Shown: positions 7,691 through 13,084 of the stretch, piece by piece
Position numbering within the stretch: the first letter of the stretch is position 1
Layout: each line of letters opens with the position of its first letter
Notes under the pieces: generated by a model
The model's input: the letters and a program-made list of their open reading frames with translations, nothing else
What the model was told of the DNA's origin: nothing
The model's database searches: none
Assembly: GCA_017630115.1 (NCBI GenBank)
Contig: JAGBVY010000126.1
Location: 1-13,441 of the forward strand
Direction: 5' to 3'
Length of the DNA stretch: 13,441 nt
DNA from: Tidjanibacter sp.
GTDB taxonomy: Bacteria > Bacteroidota > Bacteroidia > Bacteroidales > Rikenellaceae
Made by a program: the position numbers and the translations under genes

Positions 7691-8062
7691 ATGATTAAAC
7701 TTATGTTGATTGCAGGTTGCGGCGGTTTTGCCGGCACTTGCTTACGATTTCTCACAGGTCGCCTGTGCGACCACATCCACTTGGGAGGCTTTCCCTTGGG
7801 AACTTTTGCAGTAAATGTTGTTGGTAGTTTTCTGATTGGCCTTCTGTTTGGTTTGGCCGAGAGTAGAGGGGCGTTGTCGCCCTCGGCGAGCGCACTGCTC
7901 ATTACGGGTTTTTGTGGCGGTTTTACCACCTTCTCCACCTTTGCCGACGACATCTACCTGCTGCTCCAACGTGGCCAGTGGCTCCACTTTGGCCTCTATG
8001 TTGTCCTGAGTCTTGTTATTGGAGTGTTGCTCGTTTGCTTGGGTCGCTCGTTGGTGAGGTAG
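7691..8062 (+). CDS. crcB: Fluoride ion channel FluC (CrcB)
   Basis: Small dual-topology inner-membrane channel that lets cytoplasmic fluoride leave the cell. The 123-residue product shows AGCGGFAGTCLRF (8-20), GTFAVNVVGSF (37-47, with the pore Asn42) and GFCGGFTTFSTF (73-84), the phenylalanine-rich track and Na+-site region of the family, plus four hydrophobic helices. The start at 7691 is chosen because homology begins at MIKLMLIAGCGG; an upstream in-frame ATG at 7595 would add 32 residues unlike the family and would run through the promoter box. It is transcribed away from the urease operon. I looked for a fluoride riboswitch upstream and found none. A single fluC copy implies a homodimer. 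Confidence 0.93.
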   Translation: MIKLMLIAGCGGFAGTCLRFLTGRLCDHIHLGGFPLGTFAVNVVGSFLIGLLFGLAESRGALSPSASALLITGFCGGFTTFSTFADDIYLLLQRGQWLHFGLYVVLSLVIGVLLVCLGRSLVR

Positions 8063-8070
8063 AAAAAGAG

Positions 8071-8099
8071 TTGGTGCTGGCTTAGATGGCCAGCACCAA
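8071..8099. terminator. Bidirectional terminator between fluC and the porin gene
   Basis: Perfect 11-bp inverted repeat (arms 8071-8081 and 8089-8099, TTGGTGCTGGC and its complement) with a 7-nt loop. On the plus strand TTTTAT follows; on the minus strand CTCTTTTTCT follows. It therefore suits both converging genes. The minus-strand gene ends inside it: the porin stop codon (8082-8084) lies in the loop and its last five codons form one arm. Confidence 0.85.
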
Positions 8100-9179
8100 T
8101 TTTATCATAGCTATCGTAAATTTGCCACGCTCGGCATAGACTCGGTGGAGGGCAGGTTGGAGTGTGAGCTGCTGCCAAGTGTAGGCGTAGGTTAGCTCCA
8201 ACTTGGTTTCGTAGCCACCCTTGTAGAGTCCTCGGTTGAGTATCAGTCCCAAGTAGTCGCCTGGGGTAAAGGGGGCTTGGCAGATTACAGCCAAAGCACC
8301 ATAGAGGTCGCAGTCGCTCTGCGGAGCCCAACCGCCGTGGACTATTAGTTCAATGGCTCTGTTGGAGTCGTGGCCAATCCACAGTGGCTGTTCGGCCAGA
8401 AGCCACAGCGAGGCTCGGCTTGACTTTTCGCGCCTTCCGCGTGCCAGCTCGGTGGCTGTGGGGGCGTAGCCGTAGGTGGCTCCGAGTGTGTAGTTGCCCA
8501 CATAACTCCCTTCGCTACCTTTGTAATTTATCTGCCCAATGGAGAATATGCCGTCGCGGCGGATGTTGAGTCTAAATAGGTCGCTCCACCTATCGGAGGC
8601 CACACCGTCGTAGATGGTGGCTGTGATGTTCCAATGGGGTGAGGGGTGCCATTCGGCGTGGAGCGACATAGCCGAGTTGGGGGCATCGGCCACAACAAAG
8701 TTGGTGGCTATCGAGGGAAATAGTCCATTCTCGGCCGAGGTGAATAGGGAGTTCCAAGGCGATGTGAAGTAGTCTTTGCCCAAGTTGCGTATGCCCACAA
8801 AGAGTCGCCAACGCCCCTCGTCGAGGTGTTGCCCCAAGCCCAACGACATCAGCGCCAACGTAGAGGGACTGTCCTCAATGGCCGAGAAGAGGTGGAGATT
8901 GTCGGCCACGCCGCTCTTGCCCAACTCTTGTCGAAGGTTGGCCACAGCCAGAAGGTCTATTGTGAGGTGGCCATTGCGCCAGAGGTTGAAGTTGTAGTCC
9001 ACACCGAGCAGATTGACCCAGTTGGCAATGCCCGAGGTGGTGTTCCATAGTCCTTCGGTGGTGAGCGTTACGGATGGGTAGGGGGTAGCCTCTGAGTGGG
9101 GGTGTGCTTTCAATGGAGTGGGGCTGGCTGTGGCGGCCCAAAGTAGTAGTGCAACGAGCGAAGTAGAGTATCTTGCCAT
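8082..9179 (-). CDS. Putative outer-membrane porin, OprB-like (carbohydrate-selective porin type)
   Basis: Predicted exported outer-membrane beta-barrel of 365 residues. A signal peptide is visible (basic MARY, hydrophobic SLVALLLWAATA, then polar SPTPLKAHPHSEA). The mature part alternates polar and hydrophobic residues, with strand-like stretches such as HLTIDLLAVANL and RWRLFVGIRNLGKDYFTS. The pattern GKDYFTSPWNSLF, followed by SAMSLHAEWHPSPHWNITATIYDG, resembles the strand-and-turn signatures of the OprB porin family. The similarity is from memory of the family and not from a search, so the substrate is open. It is second after the TonB-dependent receptor (109 bp gap) with no clear promoter of its own, so cotranscription is likely. 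It ends in LVLAI and lacks the terminal aromatic residue usual for barrels. Confidence 0.65.
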   Translation of the reverse strand: MARYSTSLVALLLWAATASPTPLKAHPHSEATPYPSVTLTTEGLWNTTSGIANWVNLLGVDYNFNLWRNGHLTIDLLAVANLRQELGKSGVADNLHLFSAIEDSPSTLALMSLGLGQHLDEGRWRLFVGIRNLGKDYFTSPWNSLFTSAENGLFPSIATNFVVADAPNSAMSLHAEWHPSPHWNITATIYDGVASDRWSDLFRLNIRRDGIFSIGQINYKGSEGSYVGNYTLGATYGYAPTATELARGRREKSSRASLWLLAEQPLWIGHDSNRAIELIVHGGWAPQSDCDLYGALAVICQAPFTPGDYLGLILNRGLYKGGYETKLELTYAYTWQQLTLQPALHRVYAERGKFTIAMIKLVLAI

Positions 9180-9186
9180 AGAAGAA

Positions 9187-9242
9187 AACGGATTTTGTAA
9201 AATAAAACCTTTTTGTGTAGGTTCTTTTTTACAAAATCCGTT
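9187..9242 (-). promoter_or_regulatory. Long stem-loop directly before the porin start codon
   Basis: Two perfect 16-bp arms (9187-9202 and 9227-9242; core ACGGATTTTGT) with a further inner AACCT/AGGTT pairing (9206-9210 with 9219-9223) make an almost continuous 56-nt hairpin. In the minus-strand transcript it ends 7 nt before the porin ATG and is followed by TTCTTCT. It could be an attenuator or terminator after the receptor gene, a translation-blocking or mRNA-protecting structure, or a relic of a small inverted-repeat element. Confidence 0.7.
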
Positions 9243-9259
9243 CCAAATAATTAGTGACC

Positions 9260-9297
9260 AGCTTCGGCCACAAGCCTTTCTACGAGGCTTAGAAGCT
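9260..9297 (-). terminator. Nested hairpin at the 3' end of the TonB receptor gene
   Basis: AGCTTC (9260-9265) pairs with GAAGCT (9292-9297), and inside it AAGCCT (9273-9278) pairs with AGGCTT (9286-9291 region). The structure covers the receptor stop codon (9289-9291). No U-run follows on the minus strand, so it is more likely an mRNA-stabilising or partial termination structure than a full terminator. Confidence 0.35.
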
Positions 9298-11604
9298 AAT
9301 CTTCACACCCAAGTAGGCGCTGCGGGGTTGGAGAGGGCCATAAACATAGCCCGAGTCGCGGTCGGCACCTTGGTCGAAGTCGCTTTGGTAGGAGTTGAAG
9401 ATGTTTTTCACACCGCCGAAGAGTTCCAAGTTGGCGTCGGTGTAGAGCTTGATGTTGTAGCCCACGCGCACACCTGCATCGAAGAAACTTTGGGTCTGCT
9501 CGGCTGTGTCGGCCTCAATGTAGCCGGCGTAGTGCTGTACGAGCATCGAGCCGGTGTAGTTACCCGTAATGTTGAGCGAGAGGTTTTTGATGGGTTTGAG
9601 CATCAGCGTCAGGTAGCCGTAGTGGTCGGGGGTGCGGAACATCCTCAACTCGGCCTCGGCCGTATCGCTCCACTGCTCTGCCTCGGCATAGCGGCTACGC
9701 TGGATTGTCAGTCCGCCCTGCAACTCGCAGTTGTAGCCAAACATAGCCCTACCCTCAATGTTGAATCCCTCGACAGTTGCACCCGAGCCATTGTAGCGCT
9801 CCTGCAAAGCCACACCCTTGTCGTCGTGGCCAATCTCGCGCAGGGCAAACACATCGTGCAGCTCGGTGTGGAACAACTCGGCAATGATGTTCAGAGCCAT
9901 ATTGTCAAACGACTTAGCATACTCCACCGAGGCGCTCATCGAGATGGAACGCTCCTCTCGGAGGTCGTCGGCTAGCTGAATGCGTGTGCGCTCGCCACCA
10001 ACGATGGCAATGTGGAGGTCTTCGTCGTAGGCCTGAGGAGCACGATAACCACCTGCATAGCTCAGTCGTAAACTCCAATCCTTGGAGGGGTTGTAGCGCA
10101 GGTTGATGCGGGGCGAGAATATGGGCAAGTCGATGAGGTTGTGTTTGTCCAGACGACCACCAATGAGCAACGAAACAGACTTGTTCTTCCACTCATTCTG
10201 GAAGTAGGCGCCATAGATGTTGGTCTTTTGGAGGGTGTTGATGTCGTAGCCCACCGAGGTGTCGTGGAGGAAGTTGTAGCTCCACTCCGAGCCTACGGTC
10301 AGTTCCGAAGGCATAAAGAGTAGGTGGTCGAACTCGTGGATGTATTGCACACCAGCCGAGGCCGTCAGGTCGTCGGTGTGACCATAGGCGTTGGGGTCCT
10401 TGTGAGCACCATAGTAGCTCTTGCGTGCGGTGTTCTGGAACGAGGCATAGACATTGGTGCGGTTGGTGTGGGTGGGGTCGGACCAGTCAAACGAGATGCT
10501 ACCGCCGTCAATGGAGTGGTCGGCCATCTCACACACCATAGCCTCGTGCTGAGGCAGGTCGAGGTTGTCGCCACCCCTACGGTAGTCTTTGATGCGGTGG
10601 TACTGGGCCGTAATGCGCGAGTAGGGACCGGTGCGGAAGAAACTCCTCATACCCAGAGCTTCGGTGGTGGTTTGGAGTATCTCGGTGAAACCGTCGCCAT
10701 CGTGGTCGTAGCCGTCGCCGGAGCGAGTCTGGGCAAAGACGCTAATGGCTGCCTTGCGGCTGGCCGACACGAGCGAGGCGTTGAGAGTTGTGGCGCTCTC
10801 CATAGCACCCGTAAGACCTATGGAGGTGGTTGTGTGCGACATCTCGGCCATACTCAGGCGAGGCTCTTTGGTGATGACGTTGATAGTGCCACCAATGGCG
10901 CTCGAACCGTAGAGTGCAGAGCCGCCACCACGCATAACCTCCACACGCTCAATCATATTGGCGGGTATCTGCTCCAAACCATAGACACCCGTAAGCGACG
11001 AGAATAATGGGTGGGAATCAACCAAAATCTGGGAGTACTTGCCGTCCAAACCGTTGATTCTCACCTGAGGGAAGCCACAGTTCTGGCAAGTGTTCTCCAC
11101 CCTCACGCCGGGCTGAAACGTCAGTCCGCCACTGAGCGACGTTGTGGCTACACGGTCGAACATCTCCGACGAGATGACGCTCACCAGCGAGGGAGCTTCC
11201 TGTTTGAGCCTCTCGCTACGGCTACTCGACACTACCACTTGGTCGAGCATAAGCGCCTGTGGGCGGATTGCAAAATCGACTTCGAGTGTGTGGCCCTCCC
11301 TGATGTAAACACTCTTCTCGGCCCTCTCGTAGCCAATAGTCTCCACCTCCAATGTGTAGTTGCCGGGGCGGAGGTTACGAAGTAGGAAGTGGCCCGTAGC
11401 GTCGGTGACTGTGCCTACGGGAGTCCCTTTCAGCACAACGGTTACATAGGCCAAGTGTTCGCCGGTGTCGGCATCGACAACGTGGCCGAAGATGTGTGCG
11501 TCGGTTGGGGTTTGCGACAGGGGCGACGTTGGGGGATTGGTCGCCAGTAGAGCAATGGTGCTTGCTAAAAGCAGCAAGGCGAGTAGTGTGATTTTCTTTA
11601 CCAT
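9289..11604 (-). CDS. TonB-dependent outer-membrane receptor (metal/chelate uptake type)
   Basis: Active outer-membrane transporter of 771 residues, energised by TonB-ExbBD. In order: signal peptide (1-21), carboxypeptidase-regulatory-like beta-sandwich (about 37-113; GHVVDADTGEHLAYVTV, TDATGHFLLRNLRPGNYTL), TonB-box/plug start (DQVVVSSSRSE, 121-131), plug (about 135-247) with ENTCQNCGFPQVRINGLDG (170-188), IPANMIERVEVMRGGGSALYG (213-233) and INVITK (241-246), then a 22-strand-type barrel ending in the terminal Phe of GVKISF. The CQNCGF plug motif is familiar from single-protein Bacteroidales receptors for iron, haem or similar metal complexes; no SusD partner is adjacent, which argues against a polysaccharide locus. 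Beside urease and CbiMN, nickel is a reasonable guess but unproven. It has its own strong promoter and probably carries the porin downstream. Confidence 0.92.
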   Translation of the reverse strand: MVKKITLLALLLLASTIALLATNPPTSPLSQTPTDAHIFGHVVDADTGEHLAYVTVVLKGTPVGTVTDATGHFLLRNLRPGNYTLEVETIGYERAEKSVYIREGHTLEVDFAIRPQALMLDQVVVSSSRSERLKQEAPSLVSVISSEMFDRVATTSLSGGLTFQPGVRVENTCQNCGFPQVRINGLDGKYSQILVDSHPLFSSLTGVYGLEQIPANMIERVEVMRGGGSALYGSSAIGGTINVITKEPRLSMAEMSHTTTSIGLTGAMESATTLNASLVSASRKAAISVFAQTRSGDGYDHDGDGFTEILQTTTEALGMRSFFRTGPYSRITAQYHRIKDYRRGGDNLDLPQHEAMVCEMADHSIDGGSISFDWSDPTHTNRTNVYASFQNTARKSYYGAHKDPNAYGHTDDLTASAGVQYIHEFDHLLFMPSELTVGSEWSYNFLHDTSVGYDINTLQKTNIYGAYFQNEWKNKSVSLLIGGRLDKHNLIDLPIFSPRINLRYNPSKDWSLRLSYAGGYRAPQAYDEDLHIAIVGGERTRIQLADDLREERSISMSASVEYAKSFDNMALNIIAELFHTELHDVFALREIGHDDKGVALQERYNGSGATVEGFNIEGRAMFGYNCELQGGLTIQRSRYAEAEQWSDTAEAELRMFRTPDHYGYLTLMLKPIKNLSLNITGNYTGSMLVQHYAGYIEADTAEQTQSFFDAGVRVGYNIKLYTDANLELFGGVKNIFNSYQSDFDQGADRDSGYVYGPLQPRSAYLGVKISF

Positions 11605-11657
11605 ACTTTTATTATATATTTCTTTTTACTATTTGCTTATATGTTTGATTTGCGGTG

Positions 11658-11690
11658 CAAAAGTATGGCAATTGGGTAGAACTTGCAATA
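11658..11690 (-). promoter_or_regulatory. Promoter of the TonB-dependent receptor
   Basis: TACTTTTG (11658-11665, minus strand) matches TAnnTTTG fully, and TATTG (11686-11690) lies 20 bp upstream as the -33 element. The predicted leader is about 47 nt and A/T-rich before the ATG at 11604, too short for a cobalamin-type riboswitch. Confidence 0.75.
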
Positions 11691-11723
11691 CTATTTTTTT
11701 GTGTTTTTTGCGGCCAAAAACAT

Positions 11724-11751
11724 AAAAAGGGCGACACACGAAGTGTCACCC
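11724..11751 (-). terminator. Intrinsic terminator of ridA
   Basis: GGGCGACAC (11729-11737) pairs with GTGTCACCC (11743-11751) with one C/A mismatch and a 5-nt loop, followed on the minus strand by TTTTT (11724-11728). It lies 28 bp after the ridA stop and upstream of the receptor promoter, so ridA and the receptor are separate units. Confidence 0.8.
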
Positions 11752-11778
11752 TCTAATCATTGGTAGGTATTGGGTCTG

Positions 11779-12153
11779 TTATTTCACAGCCACGCAGTCA
11801 ATCTCAACAAGAGCGCCTTTGGGCAGAGCAGCCACCTCGTAGCAGATACGAGCGGGTTTGTCGTCGGTGAAATACTCGGCATAGACAGCGTTCATAGCAC
11901 CAAAGTCGGAGATGTGCTGCAAGAGTACGGTGGTCTTAACCACATCGTTGAAGGTGTAGCCCGCCTCGCGGAGAATTGCGCCAAGGTTGTCGAGCGACTG
12001 ACGGGTCTGAGCCTCAATGCCTTCGGGCATCTCGCCAGTGGCGGGAACAAGAGGAAGCTGACCAGATGCATAGAGAGCACCACCGGCCTCAATAGCCTGC
12101 GAATAGGGACCTACGGCTGCGGGAGCCTCGGGCGAGCAAATAATGCGTTTCAT
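11779..12153 (-). CDS. ridA: RidA family reactive enamine/imine deaminase
   Basis: Small cytoplasmic trimeric YjgF/YER057c/UK114-family enzyme that hydrolyses reactive 2-aminoacrylate-type enamines/imines made by PLP enzymes, releasing ammonia. The 124-residue product has the usual length and motifs: PEAPAAVGPYSQA (8-20), YASGQLPLVPATGE (28-41), Arg102 in KPARICYEVAALPKG (99-113) at the position of the substrate-carboxylate-binding Arg, and VEIDCVAVK at the end. The ATG at 12153 is chosen because family homology begins there; an in-frame ATG at 12210 would add 19 low-complexity residues and lies inside the promoter. It is monocistronic, with its own promoter and terminator. A functional link to the urease genes is not indicated. 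Confidence 0.93.
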   Translation of the reverse strand: MKRIICSPEAPAAVGPYSQAIEAGGALYASGQLPLVPATGEMPEGIEAQTRQSLDNLGAILREAGYTFNDVVKTTVLLQHISDFGAMNAVYAEYFTDDKPARICYEVAALPKGALVEIDCVAVK

Positions 12154-12207
12154 AGAAAAAAGTTTGTTTTGTTGTTTTGTTTGTTGGTTTTCTGAAAATT
12201 CTTGGCA

Positions 12208-12239
12208 CAAATTTATATCTTTGTAGGCGAATAAACAAA
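12208..12239 (-). promoter_or_regulatory. Promoter of ridA
   Basis: TAAATTTG (12208-12215, minus strand) fully matches TAnnTTTG, with TTTG (12236-12239) exactly 20 bp upstream. This is the best-formed promoter in the window. The leader would be about 50 nt, A-rich and without a Shine-Dalgarno sequence. Confidence 0.8.
12216..12223 (+). promoter_or_regulatory. Candidate -7 box of the META lipoprotein gene
   Basis: TATCTTTG on the plus strand matches TAnnTTTG and directly abuts the ridA -7 box on the other strand. No good TTTG lies 19-21 bp upstream, so the -33 element is weak. The leader to the ATG at 12274 would be about 45 nt. Confidence 0.6.
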
Positions 12240-12273
12240 TTGTTAAACCTTTTTTTAACCATCATTGCCGACT

Positions 12274-12738
12274 ATGAAAAAATCATTCTCATTGCTGATT
12301 GTAACTCTTTGCGCCCTTTTTGCCACCTCGTGCTGTCCTTGTCGCAAAGCCTCCCACAAAGCTCACCAACCACTCTTGGCTACCACCTGGGTGTTGGAGC
12401 AGATTGACGGCCAAAATGTGGCCTCGGACAACTCCTCGTTCAAAGATGCTTGCCTGATACTCGGTAACGACGGCTCTTTTAGCGGCTATGGTGGTTGCAA
12501 CTCTATGGGCGGCAAGTATGTGATGACCCCCTCGGAGGCCCGCTCACAGAAGGATGTGGCAGGCAAAATAGAGTTCGGCGACATATTTTCCACCAAACGT
12601 ATGTGTCCCAACGACCAGTTGGAGATGAAACTTTTCCGCACTCTGGATAAGGTCGATTCCTATGTTGTCGATGGCGAGAAGTTGTTGTTGCTTAGTGGTG
12701 GGGAGTTGAGGTTGGTGTTTAGAGCACAACAGCCATAG
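12274..12738 (+). CDS. META (HslJ-like) domain lipoprotein
   Basis: Predicted envelope lipoprotein of 154 residues. The signal (MKKSFSLLIVTLCALFATSC) ends in a lipobox-like ATSC, so Cys20 is the likely lipid-anchor; CCPC (20-23) follows. The META domain spans about 34-150: LLATTWVLEQIDGQ (34-47), LGNDGSFSGYGGCNSMGGKY (63-82), FGDIFSTKRMCP (101-112), then the terminal strands VDGEKLLLLSGGELRLVFR. Cys75 and Cys111 are at the usual conserved positions. Related proteins are linked to heat or envelope stress and to novobiocin tolerance, but the molecular role is not settled. The ATG at 12274 is chosen over an in-frame TTG at 12265, because the signal peptide begins with MKK. It is divergent from ridA and apparently monocistronic. 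Confidence 0.9.
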   Translation: MKKSFSLLIVTLCALFATSCCPCRKASHKAHQPLLATTWVLEQIDGQNVASDNSSFKDACLILGNDGSFSGYGGCNSMGGKYVMTPSEARSQKDVAGKIEFGDIFSTKRMCPNDQLEMKLFRTLDKVDSYVVDGEKLLLLSGGELRLVFRAQQP

Positions 12739-12764
12739 GCTGTGCCTTGTGGTCGATTTTCGCA

Positions 12765-12829
12765 CCAAACGTCAGAGAGCGAGTTCCTCACCTACGCCCA
12801 GTAGGCTGCGGACTCGCTCCTTAGTTTGG
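12765..12829. repeat. Nested palindromic element in the intergenic region
   Basis: Three nested pairings: CCAAAC (12765-12770) with GTTTGG (12824-12829), GAGCGAGT (12777-12784) with ACTCGCTC (12812-12819), and CCTAC (12791-12795) with GTAGG (12801-12805). It begins 27 bp after the META gene stop. No U-run follows, so it looks more like a dispersed extragenic palindrome or a structured RNA than a simple terminator. Confidence 0.55.
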
Positions 12830-12852
12830 CACAAAACTCGCCTCACAAAACC

Positions 12853-12865
12853 CAGCCGAGGGCTG
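12853..12865. repeat. Small hairpin in the same intergenic region
   Basis: CAGCC (12853-12857) pairs with GGCTG (12861-12865) around a 3-nt loop, flanked by ACC and GGGT. It may serve as part of a weak stop for the META gene. Support is limited to the pairing. Confidence 0.25.
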
Positions 12866-12889
12866 TGGGTCTAAGGTCTAACGACCTAA

Positions 12890-12934
12890 GGCTTTAAGGG
12901 CTTTAAGGGCTTTAAGGGCTTTAAGGGCTTTAAG
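12890..12934. repeat. 9-bp tandem repeat array, five copies of GGCTTTAAG
   Basis: Five perfect copies of GGCTTTAAG in direct tandem. The region contains no open frame worth calling. Such short arrays may vary in copy number between strains by slippage. Confidence 0.9.
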
Positions 12935-12940
12935 GTGTTA

Positions 12941-12967
12941 TATGGCTTATATGGCTTATATGGCTTA
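12941..12967. repeat. 9-bp tandem repeat array, three copies of TATGGCTTA
   Basis: Three perfect copies of TATGGCTTA, 6 bp after the first array and with the same 9-bp period. The unit shares the GGCTT core with the neighbouring array, so both probably come from one ancestral unit. Confidence 0.9.
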
Positions 12968-12990
12968 TAGGGCCTCTCCCTAAGCTCCCT
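12967..12990. repeat. ATAGGGC...TCCCTAAGCTCCCT motif, second copy near position 24-55
   Basis: ATAGGGC (12967-12973) is followed by TCCCTAAGCTCCCT (12977-12990). At the left end of the window ATAGGGC (24-30) is followed by TCCCTAATCTCCCT (42-55), 13 of 14 bases identical. Both copies are intergenic. This suggests a short dispersed repeat. Confidence 0.5.
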
Positions 12991-13030
12991 AACCAATTTT
13001 GATTTTTTTCTCCTTCGTGCAACGTTTTGC

Positions 13031-13038
13031 TATACTTG
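13031..13038 (+). promoter_or_regulatory. Candidate -7 box for the gene at 13085
   Basis: TATACTTG differs from TAnnTTTG at one position; the region 20 bp upstream is T-rich (TTTC at 13007-13010) without a clean TTTG. The predicted leader is about 40 nt and A-rich before the ATG. Confidence 0.4.
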
Positions 13039-13084
13039 TGCATCTAATAGAAAAGACTAACCATTCAAACACATTTTTACTCTT

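Noticed and set aside
9118..9975. 285-codon open frame on the plus strand
   Set aside because: It lies antisense to the porin and receptor genes, crosses the hairpin region, and has no recognisable domain; it is a shadow of the coding strand.
10324..11007. 227-codon open frame on the plus strand
   Set aside because: Antisense to the TonB receptor, Val/Gly-rich without domain features; the minus strand frame has clear plug and barrel motifs.
11605..11700. Cobalamin or other riboswitch before the TonB receptor
   Set aside because: The predicted leader is about 47 nt and A/T-rich, too short for a cobalamin aptamer.
12154..12210. 19-codon upstream extension of ridA
   Set aside because: Low-complexity residues, encoded across the promoter and leader; RidA homology starts at MKRIICSPEA.
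12890..12967. Possible CRISPR array
   Set aside because: Units are 9 bp in direct tandem without spacers.
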